The notes: generated from the sequence alone by a model not told the origin. DNA of 64,000 nucleotides from an uncultured Limosilactobacillus sp. (GCF_934202705.1 NZ_CAKPYE010000009.1:28785-92784), one strand, 5' to 3'. Positions 16,896 through 26,137 are shown, counted from the stretch's first letter. Numbers and translations are program-made.

Positions 16896-19226
16896 CTATT
16901 CATGAGCTAATTCGTACTCATCAGTCTCTGAATTGTAATCAAATTCAAGGCGGCTTTGATCAGTTTCAACATAAACTTTCTGATAAGTTGGCTGATAACC
17001 ATGCTTGGTTAATTTCACAGCAACGTGTCCGTCTTCCGTAATTTCAACGTAGTACTCGTTAAATTCACCTTGTTGATACTTAAAGTCTTGTCCATTATCT
17101 TGGTAATGCTTGTAAGAACCACATTCACCAAAGAGTCTGAACGTCATGACCTTCTCTGGTTCATCACTCACGTGCATAACTTTGTTGCCCCATGGTAGAA
17201 CCGTGTTAGCTTTAATAAAAATCGGCAACTTATCAATTGGTGCATCCGCCATAATGTATTGCCGACCAGCATACTCAGCATGGTTCCAAAAGTCAATCCA
17301 GTTACCTGCCGGTAAGTAAACTAATCGCTTCGTTGCTCCTTGATTAACAATTGGTGCGACCAAAACATTGGTGCCGATCATGTACTCATCATTCAAATTC
17401 CGGGTCTCATGATCATCTGGGTAATTGAGCACGAGCGGCCGCATCACTGGCAAGCCAGAATCAGTTTCATGACGGAACTGATCATATAAGTATGGAATAA
17501 ACCGGTAACGCAGGTTCAAGTACTTGCGGTAAATGTCCAGAGTTTGCTTATCAAAAGCCCATGGTTCTTGGTACCGTGAACCCAAAATTGAATGGTTCCG
17601 GAATAATGGAACTAGTAACGAAGCTTCAATCCACCGCGTTAACAGTTCAGGTGTCGTATCCTCTTGGAACCCACCAATATCGGTCCCGGCGAACGCAAAG
17701 CCACTGAGTCCTAACCCATTTAATTGTGGAATTGCTAATTGTAAATGAGACCAAACGGCAGTATTATCCCCGGTCCAAACAGTGGAATACTTTTGTGTTC
17801 CTGCATAAGCAGCCCGAGTAATAATGTACGGACGCTTACCAGTGGCCTGCTTCATTCCTTCATAAGTGGCTTGTGCCTGCAGGTGACCAAAGACGTTATG
17901 CATCTTTGCATGGGTGCTAATATTAACCCCATCATGGAAGACTAAATCATCAGGTAATTGGCCCTTAGCTCTGAAGTTCGCAGGTTCATCCATATCATTC
18001 CAAACACCACAAACGCCCATGTCGGCAAAGAACTTCACATGTTTTGCCCACCACTTGCGGACATCCTCATTGCCAAAGTCTGGGAAAACCGAGTCACCTG
18101 GCCAAACGGAACCGATATAAACACTGCCGTCAGGATTAGTTACAAAGTAACCTTTCTCCATCCCTTCTTTATAGATGTCATACTTATCGTCGACCTTAAC
18201 TCCGGCATCCAAAATTGGCATTAAACGAATCCCACGCTGTTTCATTTTTTGTACAAAGGCTTTTGGATCCTCATATTTAGTGGTATCCCAAGTGAAGTCA
18301 CGGTAGCCGTACATGTAGTCAATGTCCAAGTGGATGACGTCAATTGGCAGATTGTGCTCCGCAAAACCATCCGCAATGCTTTCAACGCGCTCATCACTCG
18401 TACTGTAGCCCCACCGTGATTGCTGGTAACCAAGCATCCATTTTTGTGGCAACGGCACTACTCCGGTTAAGTAGGTGTAGTTAGCAACGACATCCTTTAG
18501 CGTATGACCACCAAGAATGTAATAGTCAACATTGCCGCCAACTGCAGAGTAGTAATAATAATTGTCACTTTCCTTACCTAGATCGAAGTGACTCTTGTAG
18601 GTGTCATCAAAGAAGAGCCCATATGGATGACCATTCTTTAGTCCATACATTACTGGAATGGATTTGTATAAATGAGTTTCGGTTTCATTGTGCAGAACCG
18701 GCACATCACTGTTCCAGTTATCATACTCATAACCACGCTTATTTAAGAATCCGGTTTTACCACCTAGACCGTAAAAGACTTCGTCTTGAGCCAAGGATTT
18801 AATAATTTCAAAATTAACGTTATCAGGATTAGCCTTCGCATGAACAGCATGACCTTCTGACATCACAGTCTTCCGGTGTTCATCGTCCATATCAGTTGGT
18901 AATGGGTGCCGCTCACCACGATAATCAAGAACTAGTGGATTGCCATCCGTATCATAAACATCAATTTTGGCATCATCGTAGGCTTTAACAATTAACGCTC
19001 CTGTTCGAATTTCAATGTGGTCGCCTTTGTTGTCAACCGTATAATTTGTTTTCCGTTGCTTATTGCCTTCGATTGCATATGAATTTGTTGGACAGCCATG
19101 ATCCTGAAACACTTGAACAATTTCGCTCGTCAAAATGTTTAAAATTAAGTTTTTGCCTGTCGCAAAGTTTAAAGTAATTTTTTGATTATCATCTTGATAC
19201 CCTGTTAATTGATTACTCATCGTCAT
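16896..19226 (-). CDS. alpha-glucosidase, GH31
   Basis: This glycoside hydrolase of family 31 is 776 residues long. After an N-terminal beta-sandwich comes the TIM barrel, with PIDVIHLDIDYMYGYRDF and the catalytic nucleophile in GVWNDMDEPANF at Asp411. The acid/base Asp is in TVWTGDNTAVW, and the C-terminal beta domains follow. It probably removes terminal alpha-glucose from oligosaccharides. No signal peptide is seen, so it acts in the cytoplasm. The start at 19226 follows AAAGGAAG; the longer frame to 19280 overlaps the promoter. It is divergent from a LacI gene and preceded by matching operators. Confidence 0.92.
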   Translation of the reverse strand: MTMSNQLTGYQDDNQKITLNFATGKNLILNILTSEIVQVFQDHGCPTNSYAIEGNKQRKTNYTVDNKGDHIEIRTGALIVKAYDDAKIDVYDTDGNPLVLDYRGERHPLPTDMDDEHRKTVMSEGHAVHAKANPDNVNFEIIKSLAQDEVFYGLGGKTGFLNKRGYEYDNWNSDVPVLHNETETHLYKSIPVMYGLKNGHPYGLFFDDTYKSHFDLGKESDNYYYYSAVGGNVDYYILGGHTLKDVVANYTYLTGVVPLPQKWMLGYQQSRWGYSTSDERVESIADGFAEHNLPIDVIHLDIDYMYGYRDFTWDTTKYEDPKAFVQKMKQRGIRLMPILDAGVKVDDKYDIYKEGMEKGYFVTNPDGSVYIGSVWPGDSVFPDFGNEDVRKWWAKHVKFFADMGVCGVWNDMDEPANFRAKGQLPDDLVFHDGVNISTHAKMHNVFGHLQAQATYEGMKQATGKRPYIITRAAYAGTQKYSTVWTGDNTAVWSHLQLAIPQLNGLGLSGFAFAGTDIGGFQEDTTPELLTRWIEASLLVPLFRNHSILGSRYQEPWAFDKQTLDIYRKYLNLRYRFIPYLYDQFRHETDSGLPVMRPLVLNYPDDHETRNLNDEYMIGTNVLVAPIVNQGATKRLVYLPAGNWIDFWNHAEYAGRQYIMADAPIDKLPIFIKANTVLPWGNKVMHVSDEPEKVMTFRLFGECGSYKHYQDNGQDFKYQQGEFNEYYVEITEDGHVAVKLTKHGYQPTYQKVYVETDQSRLEFDYNSETDEYELAHE

Positions 19227-19278
19227 GAAACTTCCTTTCAGTTGACCTGAAGTTAAATGTAATCCGTTTACAGTGAAC

Positions 19279-19307
19279 ACTGTACCACATTACGTAAACG
19301 TTTACAA
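19279..19307 (-). promoter_or_regulatory. promoter and operator of the GH31 gene
   Basis: On the minus strand TTGTAA (19302-19307) lies 17 bases before TACAGT (19279-19284). The perfect palindrome GTAAACGTTTAC (19294-19305) covers the -35. The same 12-mer recurs before the transporter at 24458-24469. Confidence 0.75.
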
Positions 19308-19325
19308 TAGCTATTTATCAGCAAT

Positions 19326-19361
19326 GTAAACGCTTGCTAGTTTGATGGATTGCTTTATAAT
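19326..19361 (+). promoter_or_regulatory. promoter and operator of the divergent LacI gene
   Basis: TTGCTA (19334-19339) is 16 bases before TATAAT (19356-19361). A variant operator, GTAAACGCTTGC (19326-19337), overlaps the -35, which suggests autoregulation. Confidence 0.65.
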
Positions 19362-19396
19362 AGGAGTAACGATATCTCTGTAAAGGAAATGATTTT

Positions 19397-20383
19397 ATGA
19401 AGGCCACTATTAAGGACGTCGCCAAAGCCGCCCACGTTTCGACTGCGACGGTATCCCGCGTTCTCTCAAATAAAAAAGGCACTTATCGGGAAGACACTGC
19501 TAAAGCCGTGCGCCAAATTGCCAACAAATTAGGCTACCACCGGAACGTCTCGGCTGCTGAATTGGCAGCCAACGAAGTCAAAACAATTGCAATCATTATT
19601 AACAATACCAAAACTAATTTTTGGCAGGAGGTTTTGGATGGTATCCAAGAAGTGCTCCGTGCTACTCACCGAAGTTCAATTATTTTCTACGCTGGTAATA
19701 ATGACCATCAAATGTTGACTCAAGCCATTAATGATGCTCTCGCACGGTCAGTTTCCGGTATTTTATTAGTCGCTGCGAAGGTGGATGCACAACAGCTTCG
19801 TCTCCTGAACAGTTCGGGGTTACCTTACCGTTTTGTTTCAATTTATGGTAGCGATGATCAGAAAACGCAGTTCATCAGTTCCGACAATATCAAAATTGGT
19901 GAACTAGCAACTCAATACTTAATTGACCGTGGACACTCCAAAATTGGTCTTCTCGGGATTGACCACTCCACCACTGGTCAACAACGATTGCTTGGCTATG
20001 AAAAAATGATGACTAAGGCTAATCTAGTGGTCGATCCCAACTGGGTTCAATATGGTGATTATGGCTTTGAAAGCGGGCAATCGCTCTTTAAAAAGGTCCG
20101 TCATTGCGGGCTAACTGCCGTGGTTGCCGCTAGTGATATGGTGGCTGCCGGGATTATTAAAGCCGCCACCCAGTACCATTATCAACTACCACAAGATCTT
20201 TCGATCATTAGTATTGACGGCACTTTCATTTGTGATATTACCTCACCAACCATCACCAGTATTTCACAGGAATTTCAATTAATGGGTCAGCGTAGTGTGC
20301 AAAGTTTAATACAAAATACCGCTGCTGAATTTATCCCAGTTAAAATTGTGGCTCGCGAAAGCGTTAAAAAGATCCGTAATTAA
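19397..20383 (+). CDS. LacI-family regulator of the GH31 locus
   Basis: The 328-residue protein has the LacI DNA-binding head at its very N-terminus (IKDVAKAAHVSTATVSRVLSN) with hinge GYHRNVSAAELA, then the two-lobe sugar-binding domain. It is divergent from the GH31 gene, and the 170 bases between them hold two GTAAACG-type palindromes over both promoters. It therefore probably represses GH31, the transporter at 22948-24357 and itself. GGAAATG precedes the ATG. The ligand is unknown but likely an alpha-glucoside. Confidence 0.88.
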   Translation: MKATIKDVAKAAHVSTATVSRVLSNKKGTYREDTAKAVRQIANKLGYHRNVSAAELAANEVKTIAIIINNTKTNFWQEVLDGIQEVLRATHRSSIIFYAGNNDHQMLTQAINDALARSVSGILLVAAKVDAQQLRLLNSSGLPYRFVSIYGSDDQKTQFISSDNIKIGELATQYLIDRGHSKIGLLGIDHSTTGQQRLLGYEKMMTKANLVVDPNWVQYGDYGFESGQSLFKKVRHCGLTAVVAASDMVAAGIIKAATQYHYQLPQDLSIISIDGTFICDITSPTITSISQEFQLMGQRSVQSLIQNTAAEFIPVKIVARESVKKIRN

Positions 20384-20434
20384 GTTCATAAATGTGATAG
20401 AATGTTCCCTGTATCAATAAGGGAGCGAATTATC

Positions 20435-20974
20435 ATGAAGCAATTTAAAAAACTCTTTTTAGGAGTCACGTTAGTGCTAACCTCACTACTCATCATCATG
20501 GGTGGAACAAAGCTTAACGCGCAGGCTGCTAAAATTGACTATCGAAAGCCATCAGAAAGTAAGCCATACCCAAATGTTCAAAAGAATCCCGGAATGTGGA
20601 TTCATGTCAATCTCAAAAAGCAACGGGTTTACTTAATGAGCAAGAAAAATAAAAAGCTATATACAATGTATTGTTCTTCTGGTGCGCACAACGCAACGCC
20701 GACAGGCACTTACCATATTGAAGATATTCGTGGCGACACTTTCTATAATCAAGCAGAAAAAGCCGGTGCTAATTACTATGTGGCTTGGAAAGGCAACGAC
20801 TTCCTCTTCCACTCTGTGCCAATTAATGACAAAGGGCAATATAACAAGAAACAGGCTTCTTACCTTGGTAAAAAGCCAATGTCACATGGTTGCATCCGTC
20901 TCTCAATTCCAGATTCCCAGTGGATGTATAAAAACATTCCCACTGGTACGAAAGTCGTTATTTCAAAAAATTAG
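20435..20974 (+). CDS. secreted L,D-transpeptidase (YkuD domain)
   Basis: The 179-residue protein has a Sec signal peptide (Lys-rich start, LFLGVTLVLTSLLIIMG core, likely cleavage after NAQA) and one YkuD domain with the catalytic motif SHGCIRL and an upstream conserved His in LFHSVPIN. L,D-transpeptidases make 3-3 peptidoglycan cross-links or attach other groups to the wall, using an active-site Cys. The ATG at 20435 follows AGGGAG. A paralogue of the same layout follows at 21112, each with its own expression signals. The specific wall reaction is not evident. Confidence 0.88.
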   Translation: MKQFKKLFLGVTLVLTSLLIIMGGTKLNAQAAKIDYRKPSESKPYPNVQKNPGMWIHVNLKKQRVYLMSKKNKKLYTMYCSSGAHNATPTGTYHIEDIRGDTFYNQAEKAGANYYVAWKGNDFLFHSVPINDKGQYNKKQASYLGKKPMSHGCIRLSIPDSQWMYKNIPTGTKVVISKN

Positions 20975-20985
20975 TAAAAACCATT

Positions 20986-21022
20986 AAATCGGCCAGTCTC
21001 GCATGAGGCTAGCCGATTTTTT
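20986..21022 (+). terminator. intrinsic terminator of the first L,D-transpeptidase
   Basis: An eight-base outer stem (20986-20993 and 21012-21019), with a further inner stem, is followed by a run of T. Confidence 0.85.
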
Positions 21023-21111
21023 ATCATCATTTAATTACGGTTAAACTTACTTCTCTGCCTGTTTTTTGTGGTAAACTCATTGCTAATCGTTAATACTTGA
21101 GGAAGTTCATC

Positions 21112-21681
21112 ATGAAATTTATTCATCGTTTAATTATTTCGATCATTGTTGTATGCCTGGTCATCTTTGGTGGACGCTACCTTTTCTACCAGCATCTTGA
21201 GAACACATCAATCACGAACCGTGCTCCTACCAACAGCCAATGGCTACATTCATCTGAAAATAAGCCCTATCCGAATGTTAACCAGTATCCCCATCTTTGG
21301 CTACTCGTATCAAAAAGCAAACAACGGGTCTTCCTGATTAATCACGGAAAAGTCCTCTACACAATGTATGCATCAACGGGTTCTGGAAAAAGCAATCAGA
21401 CTCCCAATGGAACCTACCGAATTCAAGCCGAACGTGGTTTATCATTTTTCAACGCCAAAAGCGGTGAGGGGGCTCGTTACTGGGTTTCATGGAAAAATCA
21501 TGGCGAATACCTTTTTCACTCTGTTCCGATTAACCATCAAGGTCAATATCTGGTGAATGAAGCACAAGAACTGGGGAAAGCAGCCAATTCTCATGGTTGT
21601 ATCCGACTTTCTGTACCAGACGCTCGCTGGTTATATCAAAACATTAAACAAGGCACTAAAGTGGTAATTACGAATTCTTAA
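21112..21681 (+). CDS. membrane-anchored L,D-transpeptidase (YkuD domain)
   Basis: The 189-residue protein is a paralogue of the preceding gene. It has an N-terminal membrane segment without a clear cleavage site (LIISIIVVCLVIFGG) and the same YkuD domain, with LFHSVPINHQG and SHGCIRLSV. The catalytic Cys and flanking Ser-His-Gly and Arg are intact. The lack of a signal cleavage site suggests a membrane-tethered form, in contrast to the released first copy. The ATG at 21112 follows TTGAGGAAG. The pair probably arose by tandem duplication. Confidence 0.88.
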   Translation: MKFIHRLIISIIVVCLVIFGGRYLFYQHLENTSITNRAPTNSQWLHSSENKPYPNVNQYPHLWLLVSKSKQRVFLINHGKVLYTMYASTGSGKSNQTPNGTYRIQAERGLSFFNAKSGEGARYWVSWKNHGEYLFHSVPINHQGQYLVNEAQELGKAANSHGCIRLSVPDARWLYQNIKQGTKVVITNS

Positions 21682-21710
21682 ATTCAAGGAACTATCCATA
21701 CCAAAGTACT

Positions 21711-21768
21711 TTGCAAGACTTTAATACAAATAATACAATTCGCAAAGGAGCCAATTATGCATCGCTAG
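21711..21768 (+). promoter_or_regulatory. orphan promoter and ribosome binding site before a three-codon ORF
   Basis: TTGCAA (21711-21716) is exactly 17 bases before TACAAT (21734-21739). Then come AAAGGAG (21744-21750) and ATG (21757) with only two more codons before TAG (21766-21768). The following sequence is antisense to the DHH gene. This looks like the start region of a lost gene or a leader peptide without a partner. Confidence 0.4.
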
Positions 21769-21783
21769 GATATAACCAACTCC

Positions 21784-22872
21784 CTATTTTTGATCACCAA
21801 ATAAGGTTGCTAGCTTTGCTGCCACTGCCGGATCTAAGTTATCGGCAACCGTTTCTTGACTAGCAGCTTTTTCTGTCCGAGCTTCTTGAATTTGATTCTG
21901 CAAATGATCAATCACTGCCCGTTCGCCAACTTGAATCAGATTAATGTCAATTCGGCCACCGGCAGCATCAGCATGCCCGCCACCATGAAAATACTTTTCC
22001 GCAAACTGGGCCACATCAATTTGGCCGTTGCTTCGTAATGATAAACTGGTCGGGCTAATCACCATCGCTGCTTCAGCTTCGGGATGCTCTTGCAGCAATT
22101 CATGAGCAATTTCTGACTTATAATCATCCGCATAAACAAATCCCCACTGATGCCCTGCTAATTCATCGATTAACACATCTTTTAAATGATGATGGAGATA
22201 ATGGCTTCGCCGATCATTTAACGTCTGAATTAATAATTGATTGGCCTGTCGATAATGTGGCCATCCCTGCTGTAAAACAGCTTGAATGAAGTCAGTTGAA
22301 TGATCCAGCGGATAAAACCAAAAGAGCTGGTCTAATTCATCCGCTCCTGTTTTTACCTCAGCAGGCAGTGTGGCATCATTTTGCCAATCCCATGTATCGT
22401 AAGCTCGAATCAATTCAACAACTTGGGCTAATTGTTGCTGCCGTTCTAACGACAGCATCTTAAAACGCGGCTGGTGCTGTATCCATTGCCAAACTAGGCT
22501 GGTTGCACTTTGATTTTGGTCATTCTCAAACGTCACCATATTATTCGAATACATTTGTCGAATATCAGCAGCGGTCTCATGATGGTCAAAGACTAACCAA
22601 TGATTAGCAAAATGCGCGTTCAGTTCACGAAAAGTATGTTCACTTTCTGGCGTCATGTCCATGATATAAGCATCAGAAAAGGACCCTAAGTCGGCATGGG
22701 TAAACCAGTGATCTAGTTCCTCATCGATTTTGCCGGCACCAATATTGGTGATCGTAAACTGTTCATCCGGAAAAACTGTTGCTTGCACTACCTGGAGTAA
22801 GTATGGCGCCCCAAAGCCGTCTAGGTCATTATGCGAAAAAATTTTAATTTGTCGATTCGTCATCTCATTCAT
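21784..22872 (-). CDS. DHH/DHHA1 family phosphoesterase
   Basis: The 362-residue protein has the DHH motifs HNDLDG (residues 14-19) and FDHHET, an acidic MDMTPES strand, and the C-terminal DHHA1 motif GGGHADAAGG. This combination occurs in NrnA-type nano-RNases, pAp phosphatases and cyclic dinucleotide hydrolases. The spacing and the very acidic N-terminal region resemble a lactobacillar branch whose substrate I do not know. It would be a cytoplasmic, Mn2+-dependent enzyme. The start is uncertain between 22872 and 22863, since GGGGA lies close to the first ATG. It is transcribed alone after the terminator at 22901-22933. Confidence 0.82.
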   Translation of the reverse strand: MNEMTNRQIKIFSHNDLDGFGAPYLLQVVQATVFPDEQFTITNIGAGKIDEELDHWFTHADLGSFSDAYIMDMTPESEHTFRELNAHFANHWLVFDHHETAADIRQMYSNNMVTFENDQNQSATSLVWQWIQHQPRFKMLSLERQQQLAQVVELIRAYDTWDWQNDATLPAEVKTGADELDQLFWFYPLDHSTDFIQAVLQQGWPHYRQANQLLIQTLNDRRSHYLHHHLKDVLIDELAGHQWGFVYADDYKSEIAHELLQEHPEAEAAMVISPTSLSLRSNGQIDVAQFAEKYFHGGGHADAAGGRIDINLIQVGERAVIDHLQNQIQEARTEKAASQETVADNLDPAVAAKLATLFGDQK

Positions 22873-22900
22873 TCCCCATTATTTTTCTCAATTATACAAA

Positions 22901-22933
22901 AAGTGCTGGACGACCACTAGTCGTTCAGCACTT
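22901..22933 (-). terminator. intrinsic terminator of the second SLC45-like transporter
   Basis: Fourteen-base arms (22901-22914 and 22920-22933) pair with one wobble and are followed by TTTTTG in the minus direction. Confidence 0.85.
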
Positions 22934-22947
22934 CTGTTTTAATCAAA

Positions 22948-24357
22948 CTATTTAGTTGCTTCAGCTTTAGCAGCAGAAACCCCTTCATGAATTTGGTGAA
23001 CCGCGATGGCACCAATGATTAAAGAAATTCCGGCAATTAGCATCATTGTTGGTTGGTCCTTACCCGTCATTGGGAAGATAATAAAACTGAGCAATGATGC
23101 CACAATTTGTGGTAAACAAATTCCAATGTTAAAGAGTCCCATGTAGGCCCCTTCGTTAGTCCCATTGAGTGATGAAGTTAACAGTGTAAATGGAATGGTG
23201 TGAATCGTGAAGTAAGCAATTCCGAAGAGAATAAAGGCTACCACAGTCAAAGCTTGACTGTGCGCTAATGAAACCAGGATCAGACCAATTCCACCAAGCG
23301 CTAGTCCTAATGTATACCATTGTTTCCGCGCAGTGGCCTTTGACTTGGAGTATAAGAAGCCCCAGCAAATTCCGGCAACACTTAAAATGGCCGTTAAAAC
23401 ACCATACCAGTTACCAGCTGCTTGGAAGCCGGCGCTGGTTGGATTAGTGGTTCCCCAAACGTTCTTAGCTAAGGTCCCAGTAGAGTACGTCCAAACATAC
23501 ATTACACCAACCCAACTGAAGAATTGGACCAAGCAAATTTCGTAAAAGGCTTTTGGTGCCGTCTTTAACAAATGCCACAGAGAAACAGACTTTTTATTAG
23601 CGGCTGGGTCAATTCCATGATACTTCGCATACGTTGCTGGATCATATTCTTTAACGTTAAAGACTGTCCACATACTAGTGATTAACAAGACAGCGGCTGC
23701 GACGATGTAGGCCCAAATAACCGTATTGGGAACAACCCCCTTCTTCGCCGTATTATGCATTCCAAATGCGGTAAAAATAAATGGGAGCAGTGAAGCTAAG
23801 ATTCCACCAGTGTTGAAGAAAATTTGTTGCCATGACCAAGCAAAGTTCTTTTGCTTATTGTTAACCATATCACCGACAATCATTCGAAATGGTTGCATAC
23901 AAATGTTGTTGAAGAGATCCATAAAACAAACAGCAAAGGCTGCAAAGACCATCGCTGCGATTGAACCGTAGCCAAAGCCAAATGAACCAGAGAACGGTAG
24001 CATTAATAATACCAGTGCCGCAATTGGTGCCCCAAACAGCAGGTATGGCATCCGCCGCCCAAAGCGGTTCCATGTCCGGTCAGAGTACTTACCAATTAAT
24101 GGTTGAACAATCATTCCCATCAGTGGTGGAAAAATAAAGAAAAAACCTAAAGTGTTCGGATTAGCGCCAATGGATTGGAAAATCCGACTCATTTGAGAAC
24201 TCTGCAGTGAGAATCCCATGTTAATTCCTAAGAAACCAAACGTAATCGCAAAAATTACGCGTTTTGATAGATCTGGCAAACCAGCATCAAGATCAACCCG
24301 TGCTTGTTTGGTGGGCTGAGCTTGGTGAAGATGATTGCCCTTATGTGTCATATCCAT
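22948..24357 (-). CDS. MFS/SLC45-like transporter, likely alpha-glucoside uptake
   Basis: This 469-residue transporter has about twelve spans and shares long stretches with the one at 5656-7002, including SLQSSQMSRIFQSIGANP, GKYSDRTW and YGVLTA. It therefore belongs to the same GPH/SLC45-like disaccharide symporter group. It is not in an operon, but its leader carries GTAAACGTTTAC, identical to the operator of the GH31 gene, so the two are probably coregulated. This makes an alpha-glucoside that feeds the GH31 enzyme the likely substrate. GGGGAG lies 8 bases before the ATG. Confidence 0.85.
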   Translation of the reverse strand: MDMTHKGNHLHQAQPTKQARVDLDAGLPDLSKRVIFAITFGFLGINMGFSLQSSQMSRIFQSIGANPNTLGFFFIFPPLMGMIVQPLIGKYSDRTWNRFGRRMPYLLFGAPIAALVLLMLPFSGSFGFGYGSIAAMVFAAFAVCFMDLFNNICMQPFRMIVGDMVNNKQKNFAWSWQQIFFNTGGILASLLPFIFTAFGMHNTAKKGVVPNTVIWAYIVAAAVLLITSMWTVFNVKEYDPATYAKYHGIDPAANKKSVSLWHLLKTAPKAFYEICLVQFFSWVGVMYVWTYSTGTLAKNVWGTTNPTSAGFQAAGNWYGVLTAILSVAGICWGFLYSKSKATARKQWYTLGLALGGIGLILVSLAHSQALTVVAFILFGIAYFTIHTIPFTLLTSSLNGTNEGAYMGLFNIGICLPQIVASLLSFIIFPMTGKDQPTMMLIAGISLIIGAIAVHQIHEGVSAAKAEATK

Positions 24358-24457
24358 TATTTACACTCCCCTAATTGACAACAAAAACTAATTTCGTCAT
24401 AAATCATTGAATAATTGCAAAAAATACAAAATTAATTTTTGTAGACAGCTAACTCTT

Positions 24458-24535
24458 GTAAACGTTTACATTAACTACAATTCTTATCCTAGCATCTTTT
24501 TACCAATTTGCAACACCTTTTACAAAAACGCTTAC
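24458..24535 (-). promoter_or_regulatory. promoter with operator and cre-like site before the transporter
   Basis: On the minus strand TTGCAA (24508-24513) precedes TAGGAT (24486-24491) by 16 bases. Downstream lies the palindrome GTAAACGTTTAC (24458-24469), the same 12-mer as at 19294. Upstream, TGTAAGCGTTTTTG (24522-24535) is a degenerate cre-like sequence. Confidence 0.65.
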
Positions 24536-24539
24536 ATTT

Positions 24540-24574
24540 TTAGCAACAAAAAACGGCTTTAACCCCGTTGCTAA
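24540..24574 (-). terminator. intrinsic terminator of the ABC-F gene
   Basis: Nested stems (TTAGCAAC/GTTGCTAA outer, AACGG/CCGTT inner) with a T-run follow the gene ending at 24587 on the minus strand. Confidence 0.7.
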
Positions 24575-24586
24575 CTATCAACCAAG

Positions 24587-26137
24587 CTATTGCCGTTCTT
24601 TTAAACTTAATTTTTCCACATTCAATACTTTGTCAAACCAGCCATTCGTAAAGCTAGCTTCGTGACTAACTAAAATGAGGTTGCCAGGAAACTGTTGAAG
24701 GGCCTTTTTTAACCCCGCCTTGGTTTCATCATCTAGGTGATTCGTTGGTTCATCCATCACCAAAAAATTACTTGGTGTCAGCTCAAGAATGGCTAATTTA
24801 ACCTTCGTTTGTTCACCACCTGATAGGAGGTGCAGGGGTTTTTGCGTATTGGCTGCATTAATCCCTGCTCGTGCCAACCGTTGCCGAATCGTTTTGGGCA
24901 TCATCGTTGGAAACAGGTTTTGAATAGTTTGCAATGGTGTTAGATTCGGCTCGTCCCATTCCAGATCTTGATCAAAATAGTTCACAACTGCCGATGGAGA
25001 AAAGCTGACAGCTCCTGATAAAGCCGGAATTTTTCCTAAAATTGATTTAATTAAGGTTGACTTGCCGACCCCATTAAATCCAGTCAGCAGTAATTTTTCA
25101 CCCATCGTCATGGAAAATGTTACTGGTTTGAGGAGGGGCTTGCCATACCCGACGGACAGCTCAGTAACTCGCAAGGCATTCGCGGAGCCAGTATTTTCGT
25201 ATGGAAACTTAAACGTTGCTTTTAAGTTGTCTGAAGGCGGATCAATCCGTTCCATCCGCGCCAACATTTTCTCCCGTGATTTTGCCATTGTCGATTTCGA
25301 CCCAGCTTTATTCTTACGAATAAATCGTTCCGCCTTTTCAATTGTTTCCTGCTGTTTTTCGTACTCACGCTGTTGTGTTTCCTTGCGCTCCTCCTTTTGG
25401 CGCATTGCCTGCCGGAAACTCCCCCGATATTTAGTAATTTTGCCAAAGGCCACATCCACAATTGAATTCGTCACTTGTTCCAAGAAGTCGTAATCGTGGG
25501 AAATAATCATGGCAGCTCCAGAAAAATCATTTAGGTAATCAATCAGCCATTCAATGTGGGCCGTGTCCAGATAATTAGTTGGTTCGTCCAGTAAAATCAC
25601 GTCTGGATTTTCCAAGAGCATTTTTGCCAAAATAATCTTGGAACGCTGACCGCCACTCATTTCAGAAACCACGTGATCTTTCCCAATCTCGTTCAAACCG
25701 AGTCCTGTCATTACCCGTTCAATCGTGGTTTCAATTTCATAAAAATGATTAGCATCAAGTTGTTCTTGTAATCGTCCAGCCTTGGTTAGCAATTGATCAT
25801 CCATGGATGTCGCATAATCAGCATACAGTTGATTCATTTGATCATTAATTTGGTACAGCTTGCTAAAGGCCGTATGCAAAAACTCAATCAGGGTCATTCC
25901 ATGCGGAATATCAACATACTGGTCTAAATAGCCAATGCGAGTGTGCTTTTGCCATTTAATTTGACCAGCTACTGGCAATTCAGCCCCGATTAAAATTTTA
26001 ATTAAGGTTGATTTGCCCGCCCCATTTTGACCGACAATTCCCATATGTTCGCCTTTTTCTAACTGAAAGCTGGCGTTTTCGTACAGCTTCTTATCCGCAA
26101 AACTCATTGTTAGTCCGGTTACATCTAAAACGGCCAT
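24587..26137 (-). CDS. ABC-F family ATPase
   Basis: The 516-residue soluble protein has two ABC ATPase domains. The first has GQNGAGKST, signature MSGGQRSK and LLDEPTNYLD; the second has GFNGVGKST, signature LSGGEQTK and VMDEPTNHLDD. A charged linker of about 80 residues rich in Lys, Glu and Arg lies between them, with no membrane segments. ABC-F proteins act on the ribosome in translation control or antibiotic protection. The short linker suggests a housekeeping type such as YbiT/YkpA rather than a resistance factor, though this is not certain. GGAGG lies 8 bases before the ATG. Confidence 0.88.
   Translation of the reverse strand: MAVLDVTGLTMSFADKKLYENASFQLEKGEHMGIVGQNGAGKSTLIKILIGAELPVAGQIKWQKHTRIGYLDQYVDIPHGMTLIEFLHTAFSKLYQINDQMNQLYADYATSMDDQLLTKAGRLQEQLDANHFYEIETTIERVMTGLGLNEIGKDHVVSEMSGGQRSKIILAKMLLENPDVILLDEPTNYLDTAHIEWLIDYLNDFSGAAMIISHDYDFLEQVTNSIVDVAFGKITKYRGSFRQAMRQKEERKETQQREYEKQQETIEKAERFIRKNKAGSKSTMAKSREKMLARMERIDPPSDNLKATFKFPYENTGSANALRVTELSVGYGKPLLKPVTFSMTMGEKLLLTGFNGVGKSTLIKSILGKIPALSGAVSFSPSAVVNYFDQDLEWDEPNLTPLQTIQNLFPTMMPKTIRQRLARAGINAANTQKPLHLLSGGEQTKVKLAILELTPSNFLVMDEPTNHLDDETKAGLKKALQQFPGNLILVSHEASFTNGWFDKVLNVEKLSLKERQ

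Noticed and set aside
25062..25493. Plus-strand frame of 143 codons
   Set aside because: It lies wholly antisense to the well-supported ABC-F gene, with no ribosome binding site and unusual composition.
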